Positions 49,721-59,769 of a stretch of 64,000 bases of DNA are shown one piece after another. This DNA is from Epiperipatus broadwayi. Taxonomy: Eukaryota; Onychophora; Udeonychophora; Euonychophora; Peripatidae. Made by a program: the position numbers and the translations under genes. The DNA lies in contig JAQFVV010006840.1 of assembly GCA_028023455.1 (NCBI GenBank), positions 69,716-133,715 of the forward strand, in the 5' to 3' direction. The notes under the pieces are model-generated. The model was not told the DNA's origin and made no database searches. It worked only from the letters and a program-made list of their open reading frames with translations. Numbering within the stretch: the first letter of the stretch is position 1; every line of letters begins with the position of its first letter.

Positions 49721-50051
49721 GACGTTTTAGGCATTGAATCTATAATTTCGATTCATTATATATGGTATTTATAATTGCAAGATTAATATAAAAAAAAAAA
49801 TGGTAATATATATAATATGATTTAGACAGATCAATATTTGAATAACTAATTATTAAATTATGTTTTAAACAAGAGTTGAGTGGGATAAAGTTTTATATAG
49901 ACATAGACGTTTAAAAATATACACATATATTATTAGAACATCATAAGTATATATAAATAGCATGGGGTGGTAGAGAACTTTACGATATAATATTTTGGTT
50001 ATAAAAATATATATACACTTAAGTAATATTTGAATTAAGTTAAAATTTGTT

Positions 50052-52148
50052 ATGCTGCTAAGTGGGAAAATGTATTCAAACAAAGATATTAAATGCTCTA
50101 GTCAAATGCAAGATGATTTGCAAAGTGAACTAAATGATGATAATATTATTATTGAACAATCATCATTAGTACAAGCACCTGGGGGTTCTACAACCATAAT
50201 TGAATACCCTCAACAAACACCGAGTTTAGATCAAGTGTTACCTCAAACACAAAATATAGTTGATGAAGGTTTAAATCAATCATCTACAATTGAGATTAAT
50301 CAATCATCTAATGTTGGTACAATTCAGCAAATGTTACAAATGTTTATGAATAAATTAGATGATTTAAAAAATAATTTGAATCAAAAATTGGATGATAATA
50401 TTAATAGTTTAAAAAGTGATTTGAATCAAAAATTGGATGATAATATTAATAGTTTAAAAAGTGATTTGAATCAAAAATTGGATAATAATAGTAAAAAATT
50501 AGATAGTTTAAAAAATGATTTGAAGGTTGAAATAACAGGAATTGAAAATAAACTATCTACAAAAATCCAACAATTAAATTTAAATGTGGATAATGTTAAA
50601 AAAGATAACATAGAAATTAAACAAGCATTAAATGATTTAAAGAATGAAATTGATGAAAATAATTCAAAATGTCAACAACGGTTTAGTGAGTTCCAAGGTG
50701 ACATAATAGATAGATTAAATGTTAAATGTGATGAAATGTATAAAAATCAAGGAATTTTTAGGGATCAAGTAAAAGAAGAACAAAATAAAATACGGAATGA
50801 AATCCAAGTAGATAGACAACAAACACAAGCAAGAATAGATCAACTATCTACTAAACATAATAATGAGGTAGAATCTCAGAATAATGTATTGGAGACTATT
50901 GATCATCAACTTAAAACTTTAGAAAATAAAATGAATTCAATAGAAATTAATACAAATATAGACAAAAATGTATTGGAAAAATTAAGGAAAGATACTACTG
51001 AAACTTGGAATAGAGTAAATAAAATAAAGGAATCAACTGATAGTAGATTTTTGGTTATTGAAACACAGATATGTAAAAGAACACCAACTATAGAAATGCA
51101 TCAGGTTGAAAATAATGTAAATACTTATGGTCATAATCAAGAACAAAATCATGGTGAAAATCATTTCGAGGTCATTCAAAAAGATCCACAACAAGTAATT
51201 GACTCTGGTGATAGATCAAATTTTCAGTATCATATAATGCCTGAAGTTGAAAATTATCCTAGTAATTTTGAATTAGAAGGGTTAAACTTAAATACTTATA
51301 GGATTAATCATGAAAATCAAACATCAACTTCTCAGTTGAATGTTTTAGAAAAACAAAAGGTATACAACCATTCAATACCAAGTAGTACAATTAACCAATT
51401 TGTTAGGTTAAAAATATTCAAAGGATCTCATAATGAATCTCCGATAGAACATATTAGAAGCCTTAATCTTTATTTTTCTGTTAACCATAGTTTATCAGAA
51501 GGAGAAAAAGTGATCGTTGCATATAGTCACTTACAAGGAGATGCATTGATATGGTGGGAGTCTTTATCACAAACTCCATCTACTTATATGGAATATCAAG
51601 AGCTATTAATTAAAAATTTTTGGAATAGAGATAAACAAGAGGCTTTATTGTACCAAATATTCCAAGATAAGTATAAACAGACACCTGGAGAAACCTTGAC
51701 CAAATTCTTTCGCCGTCAAATAACAAAATTAAGAACACTTAATACTTATCATTTAAGTGAAGGCGAAATGATTAGAATAATAAAAAGAAATTTACCACTT
51801 AAAATAGAACAATCATTATTGTGTACCAATATAACAAAAATAGAACAAATAGTAGAACTTTTAAATAGTATTGATATGAATCAAACCAATTTATCAATTA
51901 GATTACCTGATAAAAAAAAGGAGGAAGCTTCAATCAATACAATATTTTATAATAGAAGGAAAAATAATAGAAATACCAATTATTGGAAGGGGAAAACATC
52001 TCAAAGGAATATACCTTATGACCCCTCTCCCAAAATAAATCGTGATAATTTAAATAAAGTAAAAATAACTTCTTCTAATAATCCAAGAAATTTCCCAAAA
52101 CCGGGATGTAGTAAAGATATATCTATAGATTCACATAAAACAAACTAA
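50052..52148 (+). CDS. gag: Gypsy Gag polyprotein
   Basis: 698 codons from ATG to TAA; an alternative in-frame ATG lies six codons later. Structural protein of the virus-like particle. Residues about 97-300 are a long coiled coil rich in Asn, Lys, Leu and Asp, including an exact 15-residue repeat (NQKLDDNINSLKSDL) encoded by 45-bp units at 50379, 50424 and 50469. The retrotransposon gag (capsid) domain lies at about 445-610, with IPSSTINQFVRLKIFKGS, HLQGDALIWWESL and a QTPGETLTKFFRRQITKLR string. The C-terminus is basic (YNRRKNNRNTNYWKGK) and lacks a CCHC zinc knuckle. The leader upstream is about 700 nt. It ends overlapping the open pol frame. Confidence 0.9.
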   Translation: MLLSGKMYSNKDIKCSSQMQDDLQSELNDDNIIIEQSSLVQAPGGSTTIIEYPQQTPSLDQVLPQTQNIVDEGLNQSSTIEINQSSNVGTIQQMLQMFMNKLDDLKNNLNQKLDDNINSLKSDLNQKLDDNINSLKSDLNQKLDNNSKKLDSLKNDLKVEITGIENKLSTKIQQLNLNVDNVKKDNIEIKQALNDLKNEIDENNSKCQQRFSEFQGDIIDRLNVKCDEMYKNQGIFRDQVKEEQNKIRNEIQVDRQQTQARIDQLSTKHNNEVESQNNVLETIDHQLKTLENKMNSIEINTNIDKNVLEKLRKDTTETWNRVNKIKESTDSRFLVIETQICKRTPTIEMHQVENNVNTYGHNQEQNHGENHFEVIQKDPQQVIDSGDRSNFQYHIMPEVENYPSNFELEGLNLNTYRINHENQTSTSQLNVLEKQKVYNHSIPSSTINQFVRLKIFKGSHNESPIEHIRSLNLYFSVNHSLSEGEKVIVAYSHLQGDALIWWESLSQTPSTYMEYQELLIKNFWNRDKQEALLYQIFQDKYKQTPGETLTKFFRRQITKLRTLNTYHLSEGEMIRIIKRNLPLKIEQSLLCTNITKIEQIVELLNSIDMNQTNLSIRLPDKKKEEASINTIFYNRRKNNRNTNYWKGKTSQRNIPYDPSPKINRDNLNKVKITSSNNPRNFPKPGCSKDISIDSHKTN

Positions 52149-55100
52149 AAGGGTACTTGAGGAAATGTTCCTCACCTCAAGAAACCAAATACCCAATGAG
52201 GAACTTGAATCAATCTTTTACACGAGAAATCACTAACATGATGTGTTCATGGGAAGATAAAACACCAAATTTTGTTTTACAAAGTTGCCCTATGATAGAA
52301 GTTTTGTTTGAGAGCTTGCTGGTTAAGGCATTATTAGATTCTGGTAGCCAAATTTCTGTGATATCAGAGACATTTTACCAAAAGATTTTAGTAATAAATC
52401 CTAATATCAAAATTTTACCACTGAAATCTATGCAGGTTACCATGGCTAACAGTAGAAAAGCTAAGTTAATCCAAAAACAAATTTGGGTTGAGATTAAAAT
52501 CAGCCAAACAACTCTCTATCATGTATTTTTAATTTTGAATGGTTTGATTCATAATGTTATTTTAGGGGCAGACTTCCTACATTTGAACACTTGTGTAATT
52601 GATTTCTGTAATAAAACAGTTAAAATTAATGATGAAGTCTTAGAGATGACATTGCTTCCAAGATATGATCAAATTGAAGTTGACTCTATAACATCTAGCA
52701 TTCCAGAAACACTTTTAGAGAGTAAACTCGGAGAATCCAACTTGCTTGGAAGTGATGATATATTAAAATTACGATTTGTTATAAGAGAATTTAATTCTAT
52801 TTTCTCAGACATACCAGGAGTGATAAAGGGATTCCAACAGAGAATTAGATTAATTCATGATCAACCATTTCAATCTAAATCATATCCTATTCCATATCAA
52901 TATCGGGAAGATATATCTAAGCAAATTAATAAAATGCTGGATTGGGAAATCATTTCCAAATGCTCTTCACCTTACTGTAATCCAGTAGTAACTGTGAAGA
53001 AGAAAGATGGGTCGATGAGATTTTGTTTGGATGCTAGACAACTAAACAAAATTACTGTCCCAGACAGAAATATACCAGATCCCATACATGACTTATTCAT
53101 GAAATTTGGAAATAAGAAGGTATTTTCTACTTTCGATTTAACCTCCAGCTATTGGCAGATTGAACTTCATCCAGAAGATCGCCAATATACTGCTTTCCGT
53201 TATGAGGGTTTTACATACCAATTTAATAGGATGCCATTTGGATTGATAAATAGTGGTGCAGGTCTAATCAGATGTTTAGATAAGACTTTATCTCCTGAGG
53301 TAAAACAAATCATAATTATTTATGTGGATGATGTAATTATTGCATCCACCACAGTTGAAGAACACCTTCAACATTTATCTATATTTTTTAAAGAGTGTTT
53401 TCTGAAAGGTATAAAAATTAACTTCAAGAAGAGTACTTTAGTTTCCAACCAAGTAGTCTTCTTAGGTCATATTGTTGGTTGCAATGGGATAAGACCTCAT
53501 CCAGAGAAGATCTCTGCCATTCAAAACTTTCCTAAACCATCTACCCGAAAACAAATTAGATCATTTTTAGGTCTATGTAATTTTTACAACCGTTTCTATC
53601 AGAAGTTCTCAGACCACATGGAACCATTGCTAAAATTGATTAGAAAAGATGAACGTTGGAAATGGACTGAAGAACAAGACCGTGCATTTGAGAATATTAA
53701 AACAGGGTTTTTAAAGTTAACTATGTTAGCTTTCCCTGATTTTAATAAACCATTCATTGTTCAAACAGATAGTAGTGGTTTTGGATTAGGGGTAACACTG
53801 TCCCAAATCCAAGAGGATGGCCAACCAGGTGTCCTCTACTTTATAAGCCGGCTCTTGAAAGGTCCAGAAATAAATTACACGGTTACAGAGAAGGAAGCAC
53901 TAGCAATAGTCTGGGCTTTCCAAAAATTTCGACAAATGCTACTCGGATCAGAGGTGATAGTGATCACTGATCACAAAAGCCTTGAATTCCTGAATCATAG
54001 TTATCTGACTAATAGTCGTCTAGTTAGATGGAGTTTACTACTACAGGAATTTAATTACACTGTGCATTATTGCAAAGGATCCGAGAATATCGTGGCTGAT
54101 GTGCTTAGTCGAAATCCATGTAGGTCAGAACAAAATCATTTGATGGTAGACAACGCCTACATTACAAATGTCAATGTGATGGCTGATAGTAACGTAGAGA
54201 ACGAGTTGGAAAACTTACAAGAAATACAATTTAATGACCCAGAATTAAACCCAATTATAAAAGTTTTATTAGGGGAGGAAGTTTTGGATGCACCTAAAGA
54301 TCTTAACCATTTTAAATTAGAACAACAGGTCTTACTATATAAAGTGAATGATAACGTTGATGAGTGGAGGACAATAATACCAAAGTCTTTACGTGACCCA
54401 CTCATAAAATACGTACACTGTCTATACGGGCATTATGGTGCTCATAAGACAGAACACACCCTAAAGAATTGGTTTTACTGGCCAAAAATGTATAAAGACA
54501 TCTTGAAATCACTCCAAGATTGTCTAATTTGCTTAAGAGCTAAATCAGTAAACCAAAATTATATTAATTCAATTAATTCTATCATTCCAGAAAGACCAAA
54601 TGAGATCTTAGCAATTGACTATTATGGGCCTTTGCCTCCATTTAACAAACAAAAATATTTATTAGTCACTTATGATCTCTTTTCCAAATATGTTGCTGCT
54701 TACCCGATACCCCAAGCCAATACTAAACATACAATCAAAGTATTGAGTACTCTCCAATTTCCAATGATAGGAAAACCAAAAACCATACTAACTGATCATG
54801 GTACACCTTTTCTATCTAGGGAATGGAAGAAATGGGTAGACATATCAAAAATAAAACATGTGCTAATCTCTATTAGGAATCCACAATCAAATCCATGCGA
54901 ACGTATTATGCGGGAGCTTGGACGTTTGTTTAGGACCTATTTAGAAGAGGAGCACAAGGGTTGGGTAAAGCAGACAAAACGTGTAGTAGACTATATCAAT
55001 TGGAGTTTAAATGAATCTACAGGATTCTCACCCATCCGACTACACTTTCATCAAATTATACCTATATTATTTAAAAAATATAAACCTATTATTAATAAAC

Positions 55101-55405
55101 CCAAAATAAATGGAGAAAATGATATTTTACAAGCTCATAAACAACTTGTTAAAATGGCAAATAATAGAAGTCAAAATAAAAAAAAATGTATTTATGAATT
55201 TAAAATCGGAGATAAAGTTTTGATAAAGACTTTCCATCCCAGCAAACCATTGGAGAATAAATACCATAAATTCTTCAATACATATGAAGGACCTTATACT
55301 ATCGTTAAAAGGGCTGGTCCAAATGCATTTTGGATTAACCAAGAAGGAGAGATTTGTGGTACATACAATTCACGAATTTTAAAACCATATTTTGGCTGCT
55401 TATAA
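52139..55405 (+). CDS. pol: Gypsy Pol polyprotein (protease, RT, RNase H, integrase)
   Basis: An intact open frame of about 1085 codons, in the -1 frame relative to gag; it is open from 52139, while gag stops at 52146-52148. There is no ATG before 52196, so a -1 frameshift or reinitiation is likely. Numbering from 52157: aspartic protease ALLDSGSQISV at about 58-68, RT with FCLDARQLN, FSTFDLTSSYWQI, MPFGL and YVDD at 389-392, RNase H starting IVQTDSSGFG with Asp 538 and TDHKSLEFL, integrase with the H-H-C-C zinc region (YGHYGAHKTEH, DCLICLRAK) and core D821, D880, E915, matching D-D-34-E spacing. A C-terminal GPY/F-type module (YEGPYTIVKRAG) follows. All catalytic residues are present, so it is probably active or recently so. 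Confidence 0.93.
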   Translation, partial: NKLKGYLRKCSSPQETKYPMRNLNQSFTREITNMMCSWEDKTPNFVLQSCPMIEVLFESLLVKALLDSGSQISVISETFYQKILVINPNIKILPLKSMQVTMANSRKAKLIQKQIWVEIKISQTTLYHVFLILNGLIHNVILGADFLHLNTCVIDFCNKTVKINDEVLEMTLLPRYDQIEVDSITSSIPETLLESKLGESNLLGSDDILKLRFVIREFNSIFSDIPGVIKGFQQRIRLIHDQPFQSKSYPIPYQYREDISKQINKMLDWEIISKCSSPYCNPVVTVKKKDGSMRFCLDARQLNKITVPDRNIPDPIHDLFMKFGNKKVFSTFDLTSSYWQIELHPEDRQYTAFRYEGFTYQFNRMPFGLINSGAGLIRCLDKTLSPEVKQIIIIYVDDVIIASTTVEEHLQHLSIFFKECFLKGIKINFKKSTLVSNQVVFLGHIVGCNGIRPHPEKISAIQNFPKPSTRKQIRSFLGLCNFYNRFYQKFSDHMEPLLKLIRKDERWKWTEEQDRAFENIKTGFLKLTMLAFPDFNKPFIVQTDSSGFGLGVTLSQIQEDGQPGVLYFISRLLKGPEINYTVTEKEALAIVWAFQKFRQMLLGSEVIVITDHKSLEFLNHSYLTNSRLVRWSLLLQEFNYTVHYCKGSENIVADVLSRNPCRSEQNHLMVDNAYITNVNVMADSNVENELENLQEIQFNDPELNPIIKVLLGEEVLDAPKDLNHFKLEQQVLLYKVNDNVDEWRTIIPKSLRDPLIKYVHCLYGHYGAHKTEHTLKNWFYWPKMYKDILKSLQDCLICLRAKSVNQNYINSINSIIPERPNEILAIDYYGPLPPFNKQKYLLVTYDLFSKYVAAYPIPQANTKHTIKVLSTLQFPMIGKPKTILTDHGTPFLSREWKKWVDISKIKHVLISIRNPQSNPCERIMRELGRLFRTYLEEEHKGWVKQTKRVVDYINWSLNESTGFSPIRLHFHQIIPILFKKYKPIINKPKINGENDILQAHKQLVKMANNRSQNKKKCIYEFKIGDKVLIKTFHPSKPLENKYHKFFNTYEGPYTIVKRAGPNAFWINQEGEICGTYNSRILKPYFGCL

Positions 55406-55950
55406 TGTTTTATAAAGAAATGAGGTGAAGACCAAGATAAGAATTGGGCAGTGTAAACCATACGGTTGTATAAAAAAATAATAATAATAGTGATCAATGT
55501 AAAGAGAAGTATAGTTAAAAACATTAACTTTGGTGAGGGTATTCTTGAATGCCTTAAAATAATTAAAACCATAGAGTCAATTCATATTTATAGATGGATA
55601 CTCTAGTATTTATTTAGTCCTTTTCAAATGCATAAGTCTTAAAGAAGCAGGAATAAGGCTAGTAAATATATTTGTGGTCCAAGAAGGAAACACATTATTT
55701 TTTTTTTTTTTTTTTTTTTTATAAAAAATATATATATATATATTAACCCATCAAAGTCCTTAATTTTTTTTTTTTTATTTTTGATCATTATCACAAAAAT
55801 AAAATAGCCCAAGTATTAGGAAGATATAACAGTTAAAAAAAAAATGCAACCCTTCATAAAATCCAACTATAAATGCAATTAAACTATAAGAATATACTAA
55901 AATAGTTGTAAGTGTTTAAAATTTTAACTTAAATTAAAATTTTAAATTTC
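55406..55950 (+). other. Gypsy 3' untranslated region
   Basis: Non-coding sequence between pol and the polypurine tract, with a T run of about 25 bases (55697-55722), a TA run, and no env-like open frame. Confidence 0.7.
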
Positions 55951-55966
55951 CCAAGGGAAGGGGAAA
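55951..55966 (+). promoter_or_regulatory. Polypurine tract
   Basis: CCAAGGGAAGGGGAAA lies directly before the 3' LTR. Its purine run is the expected RNase H-resistant primer for plus-strand DNA synthesis. It also sets the LTR start at TATAATAG. Confidence 0.85.
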
Positions 55967-58100
55967 TATAATAGTAACTTACAGTTGTTATTATTAGTCT
56001 AGCATGTTTTATCTCTTGTGAAATTATTTATAAATATAAATTTTTATTTGACTATTTTATTATGTAACATATATGTACTATTTATATATACATTTAAGTT
56101 TTAAATAATATATACCTTAAGCTTTTGAGTAAAATGCCAGATTTGAAGTTAAGAATAAATACTTATATATTTTTTTATTTTATTATTAAATCTTAATGTC
56201 AGTGGAACAATTGATAGTTGAATTAAACATGAACTTATATAACACACGAGCAGATTCGTTCGTGCTCTGAAAAATAAAAAAAAAAAAAAGAAAAAGAAAA
56301 TCTTTTCTCTTTAAAAATAGCATTTTTCTTCTATCAATACTACTATTTAGCGATTGGAATTTAAATATTAACTTTTTCAAATTAAAATAATTTGTGGATT
56401 CAAAGTCTGCAAGGAAAATATATTTAATTTTCTACTTAATCTTAAAGGAATAGCAATATAAAGGAAAAGAACGTCTGTTTAAGTTTTGAAACTACGTTGT
56501 TTTAACTCTTCCATTATTCTTCGGATATATATAAATTTAAGATAATTATATATATTAAGGAAAAAACAATGTGCACTGAGTAGTACACTCATTATATCGT
56601 AAAAGGTTTCGAAACCAACCTTGCATGCTATTTTAAAATATTTTGAAATATTGAATATATAGAACGTCTAGTGATAATAGAGAAATGAAGATTAAGAACA
56701 TCTACATTCGAAGAATATTTATTTTATTTCACATTAATCCGGTCATTGGATGTTATTAACAGTTTATCGTTTAAGGATAAATGGAATCATCATTGTACAA
56801 ATGGATTGGTGATATGCTTCGTAAGAGATCTTCATTGGGATGATGAACTATAGACTTCAATATCTACTCTCAACTCTCTTATAACTAAGTTTCCTTTATT
56901 ATTTATTTACATATATTATAATAATGCTTATATTATTTTAATATGTTTATTATTATTATTATTATCTTTATTTCAAATTTGGCATCGCATCATATATATC
57001 TTAAAAGGAAAATTATATTATTATTAAATATAATTAATTGAAAGCTTAACATAATTCATTAAATTAGATGAGGGATATAAAAAATAGTTATTATTTGACA
57101 GATATCTTAAACAGGATTGTATTGTGTTTACTACGTAATATTGTAAACGTTTAATGTATTTTTATTTATTAAAATACATATAATATATAAGTTATACAAT
57201 GGCAAATAATACTTATATATGGGTAATTGTGAAGCATATAAATAAGAACGGTAAATAAATTAATAAGTTACATAAATTATTAATTTTTGAACCCAGATAT
57301 TGTTTTTATATATCTGTTAATTTAAGCTATTTTCTTTAATTTTTGAAAGTTTATTATAGTATTGAGTTTTATCGTAGGGTATTAAATAAAAAAATATCAT
57401 TTATTAATATTCTTTTAAAATGATAAAATTCATCCGTATTTATTTATTAATATTTTATTATCTATTCTATTATATTTTTTTATTGTTTATTAAATATTGA
57501 TTTGTTAACGTGATCTCTTTGTCTAATCATTATTGAATTATATTATATATATGCTAGTATTATAAATGTCATATGAATAATAGTTATAATTAATGCTTAT
57601 ATAGAGGCATATGAAATAACTTGTTTTTGAAATTATTCCTGAAAAGAGCTGATTGCAAATTCTCCGTGAGTTTAAATATCGTGGCATAATGGTGACTGAA
57701 AGAGGGATGAAAGATGGATGTCCTGGTCTAAATTGTATTTAAACTTATTTAAAGATTAATGAGCTAGCATAATAGAGGTATATATAATCATGGACTTGGT
57801 ATTTCATCGATTCATTTCTAGCATTCTACTTGAAGACCCAAAGTCCGATTGTAGTGAAATGCGTATCCTCTTTCTAAGGAATTTAATCATCTCTTTATAT
57901 TTAACAAGACCAACTTAGATTTTAAATATAATCCATTCTGTTATATTTGGCGAACCTAACTATGAAGCATTAAGTTAATGATTTCTAAACATTAAATATA
58001 ATTGATTATATTACAATTAATACGTCAACTGGGATGATTAAATGCGTTCCGTTATATTTGATGCCTCAACTAAGGCTATCAAATAGGCTGTCCCGTTATA
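55967..58100 (+). repeat. 3' LTR of the Gypsy element
   Basis: About 2.13 kb, the partner of 47212-49350. It ends CCCGTTATA directly before a TA run, which fixes the LTR end. It carries the element's polyadenylation region by analogy with other LTR elements; I could not pinpoint the signal. Confidence 0.92.

Positions 58101-58131
<31 letters not shown>
58101..58131. repeat. (TA)n(CA)n microsatellite at the Gypsy insertion site
   Basis: TA run followed by CA run. Together with the TA run at 47191-47211 it marks the target into which the Gypsy element inserted. Confidence 0.85.
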
Positions 58132-58383
58132 AGGCAGAATTGGTTTTATCTTTAGTCTAGTAATAAGTATTATGTTAAACTATAACCAAAGGTAATATTA
58201 GTCATGTCCTGTCTTTTATTAATCTTGCCTTTTTCATTAAACTTATTTATTCATCAACTATATATTCTTCAATACGTTAAATATTGCAGAAGTGTTTTTT
58301 AAAGTAAATCATAAAAGTTGTATCAATCAGAAACTATAATAATATATAAATAATAAAACAATTATTAATTACTAAGTCTAGCA

Positions 58384-58409
58384 CTAGGTGGCACTACTGT
58401 ATGAAATTA
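58384..58409. repeat. Family A end fragment at LINE junction
   Basis: AGGTGGCACTACTGTATGAAA matches the distal arm of the family A foldback repeat (compare 826-842). The LINE copy starts directly behind it, suggesting that the LINE inserted into a family A repeat. Confidence 0.45.
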
Positions 58410-58410
58410 T

Positions 58411-59511
58411 TTGGGAATTATTTTAAGTAATCAGAAAAATTATTTGGATGAATGTGAGAAAAAATTGATAAATGAAGCAAAGAAAAAAAAGGGGTTGATA
58501 AAGAAATTAACAGTGTTTTCATATAATAAATATGATGTAGTTAGAATTATATGGAAAGGAGTTGCAGTAGCAAGGTTAACATATGGTAATGATGCATTAT
58601 ATGTTAGTAAAGAGGTATTAAATTACTTAGAAAAAGTTCAAAGAGAAGTAGGAAGACATGCATTGGATGCAGATGTATGGACAGCAAGAGAGGCAATTCA
58701 AGGAGAAATGGGATCGTCAAGTTTTCATATGAGAGATGCAAAAAGTAAAATGAAAATGTTTGGTAGATTGCAGTTTATGGATAATAAAAGAATAGCTAAA
58801 ATAGTATTTAATTGGGCTATGAGTAAAGGGCAGGTAACAAGATGGGTGAGAAAGGTAATGTGGTATGCAAAAGATTTGGATAAAGATGATTGTGTTAAGA
58901 GAATTGTTGAGTGTTGTAATAGTAAGAAATGGGATAAAAGAATAGATTTATTAATAAAGAATAGGGAGTTAGAGAGATGGAGAAATAGTATGGAGAGTAA
59001 AAAGAGTTTAAATATATATAGAAATAAACAGAATATTAGGTGTGAGTTAATATATGATAATAGTAAGGAAAGTAGTTTATTATTTAAGGCTCGAACGGGA
59101 TCTTTAGCTACAAGAGAATATACATGTAAATGGAAAAAAATGGGTGATTTATTTTGTAAATTATGTAAAGAAGGAATAGAAAATATTAGGCATTTGTTAA
59201 TTGAATGTAAATGCTTGAAAACAGAAAGGATACATATAATGAAGTTATGGAAGAATAAATATGAAAAAAGTGATTATACAGAAAGTGAATTATTTGTTTT
59301 TATGCTGGGTTTGGGAAAAGATAAAGGGGATTTAGATATAAAGGTTATAGAGTTGACAAAGATTATGTTGTGGAAATGGGATGGAGCAGAATATGGGAAA
59401 ATTTAGAGTGGGGAATGGAAAATAAAGTGGCTAACAGGTTTATCTGGGCATAATTGCTGAGATATTCTTGACTTCGTTTAAGGAGAAGCCACAATACATC
59501 ACATCACATCA
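58411..59511 (+). pseudogene. Third LINE family, copy 1: 5'-truncated RT C-terminus
   Basis: An open frame of 331 codons (58411-59406) covering the part of a LINE RT protein after motif C: LIKKLTVFSYNKYDVVRIIW, LTYGNDALYVSKEVLNYLEK, then QGEMGSSSFHMRDAKSKMKM, RTGSLATREYTCKW and a cysteine cluster CKLCKEGIENIRHLLIEC (C-x2-C-x8-H-x4-C). The motif order occurs in several metazoan LINE lineages; I cannot fix the clade. The first codons are junction sequence, so the ATG is not a true start. The 3' UTR ends in ACATCACATCACATCA. Unlike most copies here, this frame has no stop, so the truncated copy is fairly young. Confidence 0.75.
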
Positions 59512-59769
59512 AAATAAATATGAAAAAAGTGATTATACAGAAAGTGAATTATTGGTTTTTATGCTGGGTTTGGGAAAAGATAAGGGGGATTTAGATATAA
59601 AGGCCATAGAGTTGACAAATATTATGTTGTGGAAATGGGATGGAGCAAAATATGGAAAAGACTGGGGAATGGAAAATAAAGTGGCTAACAGGTTTTTCTG
59701 GGCATAATTGCTGAGAGATTCTTGACTTCGTTTAAGGAGAAGCTACAGTACATCACATCACATCACATC
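59512..59769 (+). pseudogene. Third LINE family, copy 2: short 3' end
   Basis: A 5'-truncated copy holding only the last about 55 codons (YEKSDYTESELLVFMLGLGK and onward) and the 3' UTR. It is nearly identical to the end of copy 1. It starts directly behind the CATCA tail of copy 1 and itself ends in ACATCACATCACATCACATC. It keeps WGMENKVANRFFWA at the end, which in copy 1 lies behind an early stop. Confidence 0.85.

Larger units (their letters stand above)
47212..58100 (+). mobile_element. Ty3/Gypsy LTR retrotransposon, near-intact
   Basis: A 10.9-kb element with two almost identical LTRs (47212-49350 and 55967-58100), a primer-binding site, gag, pol and a polypurine tract. It lies in a TA microsatellite between the RTE 3' end and a TA/CA run. 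ATAT on both sides (47208-47211 and 58101-58104) is compatible with a 4-bp target-site duplication, but the low-complexity target makes this ambiguous. The LTR ends are TATAA...TTATA instead of TG...CA. Both long frames are open, and the LTRs differ at only a few sites and indels, so insertion is recent. No envelope-like frame is present between pol and the 3' LTR. Confidence 0.93.

Noticed and set aside
54157-54405. Minus-strand open frame within pol
   Set aside because: Antisense shadow of the intact Gypsy pol gene.
55406-55966. env-like gene after pol
   Set aside because: All frames are short and AT-rich; no signal peptide or transmembrane pattern was seen, so the element is a retrotransposon without an envelope gene.
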